Shown here: positions 1 to 8,816 of the stretch, piece by piece
Position numbering within the stretch: position 1 is the first letter of the stretch
How the letters are laid out: each line of letters begins with the position of its first letter
From: a virus
Virus record (IMG/VR): IMGVR_UViG_3300017786_000157
Span: 1-22,891 of that record
Reading direction: 5' to 3' (one strand)
Length of the DNA stretch: 22,891 nucleotides
Program-made: the position numbers and the translations under genes
Notes under the pieces: generated by a model
Seen by the model: the letters and a program-made list of their open reading frames with translations, nothing else
What the model was told of the DNA's origin: nothing
The model's database searches: none

Positions 1-135
1 GCCGCTAGTAATGATGAATGGGAAGCCACAAGCCTCCCGAAGTTCATCTAGTCTGTGGATAAAGTCCACGTTCATTTTATTTTCGCCGGTCTCTTGGCAG
101 TTAAAGTCTTCTAGTTTAAAGTATTTAAATTCCAT
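1..135 (-). CDS. N-terminal part of M15-family peptidase (probable endolysin), cut by window edge
   Basis: Reading back from the ATG at 133-135 gives 45 uninterrupted residues that run off the window. The start reads MEFKYFKLEDFNCQETGE and continues with a predicted helix containing HRLDELREACG and then FPFIITSG. This is the usual opening of phage M15 zinc D-Ala-D-Ala carboxypeptidase-like endolysins: an F-x-L-x-[DE]-F-x-C start, a helix with LDxLR, and a PFxIxSG strand just before the YR that leads to the zinc ligands. The catalytic His/Asp residues lie beyond the window and are not seen. The start codon shares one base with the stop of the giant upstream gene (TAATG), which suggests coupled translation. 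Its likely role is cleavage of peptidoglycan stem peptides at lysis, after the small holin-like protein at 14244-14417 opens the membrane. A virion-associated peptidase is the alternative. Confidence 0.75.
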   Translation of the reverse strand, partial: MEFKYFKLEDFNCQETGENKMNVDFIHRLDELREACGFPFIITSG

Positions 136-3100
136 TATGCTACGTTCCTTTGTAAATTAGCTTTAAGTGCTGCAACTGTACGCCCTGTAGATTTAGGTGT
201 TGGCTCAGTGTCTAACAAGCTAACTGGCTCACTTGCTGCTACAGTTTGTGCTTGTTCCGAAATAACTTCTCCGCCTTCAACAAACATCAACAACCCTCTA
301 TCAATATCCTTACGCATCTTGTCAGTAATTTTAAGAGTTGGAAGCTCAACAATGTCGGCATTTCGATTGTACTTAACCATTTTAATATCTACGCCATATT
401 TTTTAGCAAATTCTTTCTGCCAGATGTCTATTAAAGTTTTGTCATAAAACTCTAAAAACTTCTTACCCTCACCGGAAGCTATATCTTTGTTGTTTCGTAT
501 AGCTTGTAAGCGTCCAGTAGTTAAAGCAACTTGGTCGTAACCTTCTTCGGCTGCAATTTTCATAGCCTGTCGAAGACCTAAACCGCCCCACTGTCTATTC
601 TTTTTAAGTGGTAAAGTTGGAACTGCCAGTTCTTCGCTGTCAAAATCAAGCATTCCTGATGACTCATTGCTTCGTTTTATTTCTGCTTGAAGTTCAGGCG
701 AAAGCTGTTCATCGCTTGTTTGATATTGCTTACCTTTAGCTTTTTTAGATGCTTGCTGGTGAGCGTCTGACTGCACTTCATCAACTAATAAAGTTTTAGT
801 AAATGCGTCATCAGTTTCATCAATATCAGCTAATCGAATATGAGCTACTTGGTTTTTAAGTTGTTTATGGTGTGGATGCTCGTAGTCTGTACTTACTTTC
901 TTGTACTTGTTTTTTAGTGTTAGCACAACTTCACGATAGTTCTGAGTGTCTATATTCTCAAAAGCAAAAGTTAAGTGTTCATTTGCAGCATCAAAATCTG
1001 AGCCTCTATTAGAAGCTTTTTTAAACTCTTCAAACATTTCTTCAAACAATTCATCCCAAGCTTTTGGGTCATCTACATCAAGAAGACTGTCTAACATTTC
1101 TGCTTCAAAAGGTTTATTTTCTTCCAACCAGTAACTAAACGCATCTACCTCTTCGCCCTTGTCATTTATGTGTACAGGCATGTCATCCACAATTTCTAAG
1201 TCTACCGCTTTAGCACGACCTACATTAACATCAAAGTCAAAGTCGCTTTCTTTAAAGAACTGTTGAACTTCTTCTTTAGTAGTAGGCTTGTTATTACCAA
1301 ACCTTTCTTTAGCGCCTGTCCACTCAAGCTCGTCAGGAGTTATTTGTTTCTTTTCAAGTTGATTCAAAAACGATTGTCCGGGTTTTGGCTTACTACCCAC
1401 AAGTTCCTGCGAAGCTTTTTCTGCTTTGCTGTAGAACCCAGAAGCCTTCTTAGGTGCAAAAGCTTTTACAACTGCTTTAGCAATACTTCCTGCTGCAAAG
1501 TTATGTCTAGGGTCTTTTGAATCGAACTTAGTTGCAGTAACTAATTTAAACTGCTCTGGCTCAAAAAGAATGTAAGAGTGCTTAGATTGATTCTCAAAAC
1601 CAAATTCAACCTGATTAACATACTTAACAGAATCAAAACCATAAGATTTAATTTCATTTCGTAAATCAATGTTTATCTCGTTTTTCATTAGGTCTAATTC
1701 TATTTCGTCTACTAAAGACTCAACAGGTTTAGTTTCTAAATCTAAAGCACGTACACGTAACGCCTTCATCCGCTTAACAGAAGCGTCAGTTACTTTACCG
1801 CCAGACTTTTGAATATTACCTAGTAGCTCATTAACACCATCCAAAGACGCAAGAATTGCTTCAGCCTTCCAAGTGTCAGCTTGAGTTTCTCCTGCATACA
1901 TAAGAGGATTACGAACATTAATATAGCCTTCTTGAATTAAGTTTGTAGGCATTTCATAATCTTCGCCATATCTTTGCTTAGCAACTTTTTTAAGTTGTTC
2001 AAACTTTTCTTCGTATTCAGCTTTAGTAGGTTTTAAATCTTTAAATCCGTTGTACATTTTCTGAGCTGTTTCGCCAGTATACAAGTCAAATATCATATCT
2101 CTAAGCGTAATAGTATATGCAACACCCTCTGAACCAACATGTGTTGATAGCTCTCTTGCAAAAGGAAACGACACATTGTACTCGCTAGTTTTAAAGTTTC
2201 TAATAGAACGACGAATTATATCTTGAGTATCTGATTTTTCAACGTGCTTTTTCAAAGCTTTAATTCTTTGAGCTTCAGTTAAACTTGCGTCAGGCTTTTC
2301 AGTTGGGTTAAGCTTTGGAGCTTTAAACTTATCAAAGTTTACATTTCCTCTAGCTGCAATTTTAACAATCGCATCTCGTGCAACAATTGGAGCGCCTTCT
2401 GGTGAAAGCAAAGGTTCTCTATCTTTTAAAATGGCAGTTAAAAAATCGTGAGTGGCATCTAAACTTTCTTCATCAAACTTAGCTTCTTGCGCCTTAGTTC
2501 TTTCAACATCTGAAATTTTAATATTAAAGTCATCGAATGCGTCTTTAATACTTTGTATTTCGTTAGCCACTGAAGCTTTAACTAAATCTTTGCTTCCGCC
2601 CTCGTCTTTTATCTCTGAAATAGTTCTAAACGCTAAGATTTGGTCGTCGTTATAACCTAAGTCTTTTTGATATTGCTCTAATTTAAACGCAGCTTTTTCT
2701 ACATCACCAGTTTTTACAGCTTCTTGGAAATTTGGATTTGATTCTGCAAAATCTAAATCTCCTTTCTTAGCACCTATCATAGTAAAGACATTAGCTTCTG
2801 CAAGTTTAGCTGCGTTTTCTTGGCTTAGTTTAACTGAGCCTTCAGCAACGCCTAAACCTACAGAGCCTTCAATATTAGAAGCAACTTTATTTAAAGCACT
2901 TTTATTAACTAACCCCTTAGTAGAATTTTCAAGTGTTCCAAGAACATCACTAGCTAAAGGAACAGGCAGGCTTTCTTCAAGAGCTTTGTCGCCTCCCTTT
3001 TTAAACAAACTTTCAATAGCAGGAGCAACAGCTTTTGCAATTGCTGTGCCGCCAGCGTTTAGTTTAAGAGCTTTTTGCGGCTTATCAAAGTCTTCAATAA

Positions 3101-6100
3101 GACCACCAAAAATATCTCTTTGTGCTTTTCTTAAATTTCTTTTGTATCTATCAACAGTCGGCTCACCCAACATTTGCTTACCGAAGTAGCTTCCAGAAAT
3201 AACCGGGGCTTTGCCTCCTACAGTTGGAATAATTCCTTGTTGAATTAAACTTAAAGCATCAGAGGCTGCTGGGCCAAAAGGCATTGTAGCATAAGCCAAG
3301 TTACTTTGTGAGTATTTAGCCGCAGTCTTAGCACGTTGGAAACTGTCAAGCAATAAACCATTACCACCCCAACGAGCTATTGAAGCGCCTATAATTTCAT
3401 CTAAATCTTTATTACGCTCACTTTCACCACCAGTACGTAAGTAGTTAGTCCATCGAGCCATGCCAGTCATAATAGTTCCGGCAGCTACAATTTTACCAGC
3501 GTTACGTGTAGGAGCTTTAATAAGAGACTTAGCAGCACCCTTTAGTACGGTGTTGGTAAACGCCGCAGGATAACTAAGAAGTTGAAAAAATACAGCAGTC
3601 TTAGGGTTAGAAAACAGTAATGGCTTCAGTCCCGACATTGCAGTAGGCTGAAGAACTACAGAGTTTGTGTAACGTGCAACGCCGCCCAGTAAATCATTTT
3701 TGTAGAAATCATCAGTTCGTTTGGCTCCGTCATCAAACCACTTAACAGCCTGTTTAAAATCAATGCCTAGCTCAGCTAACTCGCCAGCAAGGATTTCACC
3801 ATCTTTATCTAAAGGTCTGCCTTTATAGCGTGTAGCAAGCTTTTCAATGTTTTCGTTTACAAGGGACTTGCCGCTTGAGTGAGAAACATTCTGTACAAAC
3901 TTAGTCCACTGGTCAAGCATGTTTAAACGGAAAAACTTATTACTAGCATTCTGCAAGCCTTCAGTCATCAGCTCGTCGCCTGCTAGTCTATCTCCAACCT
4001 GAGCAAGTGCTTGGTCTACGTGGATACTAAAGTCACGCATTTCTTTCAAAGCTTCGTTAGCTGTCAAGCCGTTTTTGTTCATTAGCTCTGACTCAAGGTC
4101 TTTAGTAATACGCTTGTGAGACTGCTGAATAGCATCGCCAAAACCTTTAACAGAATTACGGACACCCGCTTTCTGGATGTTTAAAAATACTTCTGTTAAA
4201 CTCGATACGGTTGCTAAGCCCAAAAGAGCTACACGGTTTACAAAACTATAAGCATCAACACCCACTTGAGTTTTTCTGCCGTAGCGTTCCATTCCTTCGC
4301 CGGTTGCTGAGCGATAAAGTTTTTCAATCTGCCGTTCAATCTTAGGAGTAAACTGTTCTCCTGATTCTTTCATTTCTACTTTAATTCGATTGATGTAAAA
4401 TCTTTTAAAGTCATCAAAGTTTCTTACACCTAATACTCGATGCTTAGCAATAGACTTACCTGCTTGGAAAGTGTAAGCATGTAAAGAACCAAGAACATCA
4501 GTGTTTAAAAATTCTTCAAACTGAGAATCGTCACCAATAGTATTAATTTTTCTTTTAGCACTAAAGAAGTGTCCACCACCACTGCCAGCATCTACTTGGT
4601 TTTTAACATCAAGCATATTTTTAACAGTTGCTTCAGCTTTAGCTCTAGTCATTCCTGCACTATCAATAAACTTTTGAACTAAACCCTCTTGGTTTTTTTC
4701 AATAGCGCTACGGCTCCACATACGTGGAATGTAGTTATCTTGGAGCTTGTCAATCACACGAATCTTTTTAAGCTTAACACCCATTTCATTATAAAGGTCT
4801 CTAACTTCTATAGCAGCTTTGTTAATTGCTGCGTTAGTTTCGTCATCAAAACCTGAGTGCTTGAGAGGCTTAGTGCTCCGCATACTTTTACTTAAAGCAT
4901 CATTAATATCTGTTGCAAGTTTAGTGTCCAACTTACTTAAAGAAAGAGAGTCTACAATAGAACGGAAACGCTCGTTGTACTTGCCAGTAACTTCACGCTG
5001 TACTTCAGACAAGTCTTTAGCTACTACCTCGTCTTGAATTTTATATTTAATACCAAACTCGTGACTTAATTTTTTCTGTAGTTGTGCGGCAGTCCCAGAA
5101 AACTTAGTTAGTGGAGACAGTACACCCGCTGCTTTGCCATAAAAGTTTCCGCTTAAATCAGAAGCTACTGTATATAAGGCTTGTTTAATTGCGTTTGTTT
5201 TCCCTGCAACAGTGGTTTCGTTGTTTGCAGCAGCCCTAATAGAAGCTAAGATTTCTCTTCTAGTTTTTTCACCACCACCAAGGTCATCAGCAAACTTTTT
5301 AGCTGCTGCGTCTAAAGCCTCATCATCCATATCAAAAGTACGTGCAGTCGCATCATCAGTACCGTTTACAGTTTTAGCTGTAGCACCTTCAGGGCCGCTA
5401 AGACGTAAAGCTTCATCTACTACAGAACCGCCAGACGAAGGAATCCACTCGCCTTCTATGCCTTCATCAAAAGCTTTAACAGCTTCTTCACGTTTTACAG
5501 GCAAAGCAGGCTCTGTAGATTCTCTAAAAGCTTTGTTGCCATGCTTAGAAGCCGCATACATACCGATACCTTTAGGTATAACATAGCCTAAAGTTCCACC
5601 TATAGCTCCGCTTATTACATTTGTTGCAACACTATAATCTTCTTCTTTCATAATGTCAGCAGAAATATCTAGCTCTTGCATCAAGTGCGAACCAACTACA
5701 CCGTGAGTTGCGCCATAAATAGTAGAAGCCTTAATAGGGTTTTTAGTTGCTGCCGCTACAGAAGCTGCAACAGCTCTTGATAAAGCCTTTTGGCCTGCTA
5801 CCTGTGCAGCTTTTCGAGCCGCAATAGTTGCTGCGGTTCCTGCGCCAAAAGTAGCCGTTCCTGACAACAACCCGCCAACAGTTGCAAGACCTTCTGGGCT
5901 AAAAATTAAATCAGCGCCATAGTCTTTAACCATGTCAAACTTTTCGCCAGCACCTGTAAGTGAAGCCTTGTCCCAACGAGACTTCATAACTCTGTAAGCT
6001 CTCTTAACATTTTCTGGGGCATCTTTTAATGAAGCTGCAAGAGACAGAGGCGCACCAATGCGGAATGTTAAATCACGCATATATTCAGCAGGGTCATCTG

Positions 6101-6341
6101 TTTGACCAGTAGTAGCTTGGTCTATAGCATAACGAGCTGCGCTTTGAGTCTCACCTAAATAATCGGTAAGAATTTCATAGTTATTAATAACTACTTCATC
6201 GTTTTCCCAATCTGTAACTGAATATTCTATTGGAACCATTTGATGTTCGCTGTAATATTCTTTTTGTTCCGCACTCATAGACTTATCTACTTTGCCGCCA
6301 GTTGCATTAAACTCTTCTGCATACTCTGAATATTTACCCAT
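135..6341 (-). CDS. Giant internal virion (ejection) protein with C-terminal ADP-ribosyltransferase-like polyvalent module
   Basis: 2068 residues, starting at ATG 6341 with AAAGGAT upstream, lying inside the end of the previous gene. Residues ~145-270 are Gly/Ala-rich and hydrophobic, like membrane-active stretches of ejected proteins. DNYIPRMW (535-542) and a helical core near 690-850 (VALLGLATVSSLTE, LDQWTKFVQNVS) resemble the middle of large T7 gp16-type internal proteins. The C-terminal third differs. Residues ~1385-1620 contain ARELSTHVGS (R1396, H1401), YINVRNPL, GFDSVKYVNQVEF (E1579) and YILFEPEQFK, the layout I know from ART-PolyVal ADP-ribosyltransferase-like domains. Residues ~1795-2025 contain NYREVVLTL, HIRLADID, DEVQSD (1854-1859), an AAEEGYDQVALTTG segment and ITDKMRKDIDRGLLMF, a second module often found in giant phage proteins. 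Inferred role: ejected with the DNA, forms part of the entry conduit and delivers effector domains. No transglycosylase motif is visible here; that activity sits in the preceding gene. Confidence 0.8.
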   Translation of the reverse strand: MGKYSEYAEEFNATGGKVDKSMSAEQKEYYSEHQMVPIEYSVTDWENDEVVINNYEILTDYLGETQSAARYAIDQATTGQTDDPAEYMRDLTFRIGAPLSLAASLKDAPENVKRAYRVMKSRWDKASLTGAGEKFDMVKDYGADLIFSPEGLATVGGLLSGTATFGAGTAATIAARKAAQVAGQKALSRAVAASVAAATKNPIKASTIYGATHGVVGSHLMQELDISADIMKEEDYSVATNVISGAIGGTLGYVIPKGIGMYAASKHGNKAFRESTEPALPVKREEAVKAFDEGIEGEWIPSSGGSVVDEALRLSGPEGATAKTVNGTDDATARTFDMDDEALDAAAKKFADDLGGGEKTRREILASIRAAANNETTVAGKTNAIKQALYTVASDLSGNFYGKAAGVLSPLTKFSGTAAQLQKKLSHEFGIKYKIQDEVVAKDLSEVQREVTGKYNERFRSIVDSLSLSKLDTKLATDINDALSKSMRSTKPLKHSGFDDETNAAINKAAIEVRDLYNEMGVKLKKIRVIDKLQDNYIPRMWSRSAIEKNQEGLVQKFIDSAGMTRAKAEATVKNMLDVKNQVDAGSGGGHFFSAKRKINTIGDDSQFEEFLNTDVLGSLHAYTFQAGKSIAKHRVLGVRNFDDFKRFYINRIKVEMKESGEQFTPKIERQIEKLYRSATGEGMERYGRKTQVGVDAYSFVNRVALLGLATVSSLTEVFLNIQKAGVRNSVKGFGDAIQQSHKRITKDLESELMNKNGLTANEALKEMRDFSIHVDQALAQVGDRLAGDELMTEGLQNASNKFFRLNMLDQWTKFVQNVSHSSGKSLVNENIEKLATRYKGRPLDKDGEILAGELAELGIDFKQAVKWFDDGAKRTDDFYKNDLLGGVARYTNSVVLQPTAMSGLKPLLFSNPKTAVFFQLLSYPAAFTNTVLKGAAKSLIKAPTRNAGKIVAAGTIMTGMARWTNYLRTGGESERNKDLDEIIGASIARWGGNGLLLDSFQRAKTAAKYSQSNLAYATMPFGPAASDALSLIQQGIIPTVGGKAPVISGSYFGKQMLGEPTVDRYKRNLRKAQRDIFGGLIEDFDKPQKALKLNAGGTAIAKAVAPAIESLFKKGGDKALEESLPVPLASDVLGTLENSTKGLVNKSALNKVASNIEGSVGLGVAEGSVKLSQENAAKLAEANVFTMIGAKKGDLDFAESNPNFQEAVKTGDVEKAAFKLEQYQKDLGYNDDQILAFRTISEIKDEGGSKDLVKASVANEIQSIKDAFDDFNIKISDVERTKAQEAKFDEESLDATHDFLTAILKDREPLLSPEGAPIVARDAIVKIAARGNVNFDKFKAPKLNPTEKPDASLTEAQRIKALKKHVEKSDTQDIIRRSIRNFKTSEYNVSFPFARELSTHVGSEGVAYTITLRDMIFDLYTGETAQKMYNGFKDLKPTKAEYEEKFEQLKKVAKQRYGEDYEMPTNLIQEGYINVRNPLMYAGETQADTWKAEAILASLDGVNELLGNIQKSGGKVTDASVKRMKALRVRALDLETKPVESLVDEIELDLMKNEINIDLRNEIKSYGFDSVKYVNQVEFGFENQSKHSYILFEPEQFKLVTATKFDSKDPRHNFAAGSIAKAVVKAFAPKKASGFYSKAEKASQELVGSKPKPGQSFLNQLEKKQITPDELEWTGAKERFGNNKPTTKEEVQQFFKESDFDFDVNVGRAKAVDLEIVDDMPVHINDKGEEVDAFSYWLEENKPFEAEMLDSLLDVDDPKAWDELFEEMFEEFKKASNRGSDFDAANEHLTFAFENIDTQNYREVVLTLKNKYKKVSTDYEHPHHKQLKNQVAHIRLADIDETDDAFTKTLLVDEVQSDAHQQASKKAKGKQYQTSDEQLSPELQAEIKRSNESSGMLDFDSEELAVPTLPLKKNRQWGGLGLRQAMKIAAEEGYDQVALTTGRLQAIRNNKDIASGEGKKFLEFYDKTLIDIWQKEFAKKYGVDIKMVKYNRNADIVELPTLKITDKMRKDIDRGLLMFVEGGEVISEQAQTVAASEPVSLLDTEPTPKSTGRTVAALKANLQRNVA

Positions 6342-6347
6342 TAATAC

Positions 6348-8813
6348 TTATCCTTTAAGTTGGTCTGCTAGTCTTGTAATATAGTCTCTAGTTTCTTTTG
6401 GAAGGTCTGCTTTGTCAGCTCCACTCTCAATCCATTCACGAGTTGCTCCCGGCCCCATGTTATATGCAGCAGCAGCATACTCTAAGTTACCGTCAAACGC
6501 TATATACATGGCTTTAAAGTATTCCTGACCTACACGAGTACGTTCTTTATCACTATCATCTTTAGCAGGTTTAATTCCATATCCCGGCTGTGCAAGAGTC
6601 TCAGGCATCACTTGCATCCTACCGAGAGCGCCTACAGGACTAACTGCGTCAGGGTCATTGTTACTTTCAATCATCGCTACAGCATCATACAGTTTTGTGT
6701 AGTCTTCATCAGAAGCATCTTCTGGCTTGACAAATGAAGCCAGTGGGTTGTCAGGAGTTCCAAAGTCACTTAATAAACTTTGAAGTTGCTTTCCTACCGG
6801 AGATGGGACTTCAGGTTTAAGTACGCCTGTTGTATTCTCACGAGTTCCCGGCGTACCTTTCCGGCCATATTTGTCACTATAAGCCTTATAAGCGTCGTCA
6901 TAGTCCTTTTTAAAGTCTTCTAGTCCTTTTTCGAAACGAGATAATTGCGGAGAACCTTTCTTATACACACTAGCGTTTAGCTGTTTTTCTCGTCTTTTAA
7001 CTTTTATAAGCAGTCTTTCAAGCTTAGCATAATCTTTATGCTGACCGTCGTGAAGGTTTTTACTTCTGCCGTATGTTGGAGCCTCACCTTCAGGCGTATT
7101 CAATCTATAAAACTCTGCTACAGAATATTTACCAGTTTTACCTACTGCATCAGTATCAGTATTAGCATCAGAAGTTGTAGTTGTAGTTGTAGTTGTAGTT
7201 TCAGTTGTAGTTGTATCTTCGGCAGCTTTCTGGTCTAAAATTTGAGCAGCGATGGTTACTTTATCGCCTATCTCAGGAACGCCAGTATACATGCTTGGGT
7301 TGTTAAGAATTTCTTCCATTATGTCTAGTGTTGTTTCAAGCTGATTACCGTCTACCATATCTCTAAAAAAGTCAAAACCTCTGGTTGCTTCGGCTTCGCT
7401 ATTTGGTGCTCGTAGCTTTTTAATAAATATATCACGCTCTTCTTTACCCATGTTGTTCAAAGCGTTATAAATTTTGTTGTCATCATTAACAAGCTTAGTA
7501 GCAATTGCTCGTTTGTTTGTTAGGTTCATGTCCTGCAACGCTTGTAAGGTTTCAAAAACATTACCCTGACCAATAGTATCAGGAGCAGTTTCGCCTGCAA
7601 TACGATTTAAAGCTACTTGACGATAAATCTTTCGGCCTTCATCTTCTGTTCCCATTCCTTGTCTTTCAAATAAAAGACCGGCAGCAACAGTCATTGAAGC
7701 AAATGCTTCCTGCTTTAATAAAAGTTGGGCTGCATACGCAGGGTCTCCCGACTTTATTGAGCCGTTAGATTCTACGTCAATTTGTTTTTCAAACATTGCG
7801 TTAATAGGCGCTGTAATAGCCCCTTGGTTGTTAAACTCAATAACTCCTTGCTTCACAAGATTAGCAGGCATTTTAGCTGCAACTTGAGCAACTGTAAGTT
7901 CTTCAGCATCAGAGACGCTTGAACTTTGTGAAACATTTCCTGACCCATCTAGTCGAACATAGGTTGTATTAGAGACTACATTTCCGTCATTATTTCTATA
8001 ATATGTTGTAGTTGGAATAACAGAAACGTCTATACTTTGCCCAAACATATCTTGACTTTTTATTGTAGTTACTTCGCCAGTTACAGTTGCAGGAACACCT
8101 GCGTCACTTGGCATATTTTTAGCAATGTAATCAGCAACATTAGCGTTCCGTGTTTTTCTCCAAGCATTTCCATAGTCTTCTTGATACTGCTTAGTTGAAG
8201 TGACCATATTGTCGTTGATTAAAGAATCTAAATCTGTATTGTCGTTTCCTGTTAGTCCTTTTACAAAAGGCATCACAAGCCCGGTTAGTGTTTTTTCAGG
8301 CGCACCACTTTTTATTTTGTCTTGATATTTGGCAGCACTACCCGTAGTTAAGTATTCTTTAGTAGCGTCAAAACGCTCATTAAGCGCAGCTACTCTTTTT
8401 TCTTCTAAGCTATTAACTGACTTGTTAAGCCACTTGTTGAACGTGCCTTCGTTGTAATTTCCTGTTGTTCCGTGAACCTTCTGCCACTGATTCGTCAACT
8501 CATCTGTCAACTGCTGTCGAGCCAAGCCTTCAACACCTACTCCATCATCTAAGCTTTTTTGATAAGCAGCTAAATCGTTATTGGCTTCTGTATAGCTTTG
8601 ACCCAAGAGCAGTTGGTTCTTTACCAACTCTTCATTGTTTAAAAATTCTTGGTGTTTAGAATTTGCTACATTTTGTGCTATGCCAAGAGCCGCATTAATA
8701 CCCACAGCTTTCCATGCGCCTTGTCTTGCTTTACGCTCGTTTGTTCTAGCAGTTTTTTCATTTTCGTCACGTATGCCCTGTAATAAAGACTCGCCGTATG
8801 TTGTTGAACTCAT
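6348..8813 (-). CDS. Internal virion protein with C-terminal lytic transglycosylase domain
   Basis: 821 residues, ATG at 8813 with AGAAGGA upstream. The last ~110 residues form a soluble lytic transglycosylase (SLT, goose-lysozyme-like) domain: AVAMIESNND with the presumed catalytic Glu at residue 716, then GALGRMQVMPETL, then AAAAYNMGPGATREWI near 780-790, ending in DYITRLADQLKG. These are the usual E-S, G-x-x-Q-x-M-P and A-Y-N-x-G motifs of the family. Residues 1-530 are mostly helical with no family I can name, and contain many Asn/Gln. A Thr-rich linker near 533-550 separates the two parts. Expected role: carried in the virion and cutting a local hole in the host cell wall during DNA ejection. 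In T7 this enzyme is at the N-terminus of gp16; here it is C-terminal and on a separate protein next to the gp16-like giant. Confidence 0.85.
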   Translation of the reverse strand: MSSTTYGESLLQGIRDENEKTARTNERKARQGAWKAVGINAALGIAQNVANSKHQEFLNNEELVKNQLLLGQSYTEANNDLAAYQKSLDDGVGVEGLARQQLTDELTNQWQKVHGTTGNYNEGTFNKWLNKSVNSLEEKRVAALNERFDATKEYLTTGSAAKYQDKIKSGAPEKTLTGLVMPFVKGLTGNDNTDLDSLINDNMVTSTKQYQEDYGNAWRKTRNANVADYIAKNMPSDAGVPATVTGEVTTIKSQDMFGQSIDVSVIPTTTYYRNNDGNVVSNTTYVRLDGSGNVSQSSSVSDAEELTVAQVAAKMPANLVKQGVIEFNNQGAITAPINAMFEKQIDVESNGSIKSGDPAYAAQLLLKQEAFASMTVAAGLLFERQGMGTEDEGRKIYRQVALNRIAGETAPDTIGQGNVFETLQALQDMNLTNKRAIATKLVNDDNKIYNALNNMGKEERDIFIKKLRAPNSEAEATRGFDFFRDMVDGNQLETTLDIMEEILNNPSMYTGVPEIGDKVTIAAQILDQKAAEDTTTTETTTTTTTTTSDANTDTDAVGKTGKYSVAEFYRLNTPEGEAPTYGRSKNLHDGQHKDYAKLERLLIKVKRREKQLNASVYKKGSPQLSRFEKGLEDFKKDYDDAYKAYSDKYGRKGTPGTRENTTGVLKPEVPSPVGKQLQSLLSDFGTPDNPLASFVKPEDASDEDYTKLYDAVAMIESNNDPDAVSPVGALGRMQVMPETLAQPGYGIKPAKDDSDKERTRVGQEYFKAMYIAFDGNLEYAAAAYNMGPGATREWIESGADKADLPKETRDYITRLADQLKG
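7173..7214 (-). repeat. Hexanucleotide microsatellite encoding a poly-threonine linker
   Basis: The plus strand reads as consecutive agttgt units (7173-7200), then a two-base break, then two more units (7203-7214). On the coding strand this is alternating ACA/ACT codons, giving a nearly pure Thr run with one Glu. Any gain or loss of a unit stays in frame and changes the linker by two Thr, so linker length could vary between strains. Confidence 0.85.
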
Positions 8814-8816
8814 TAT

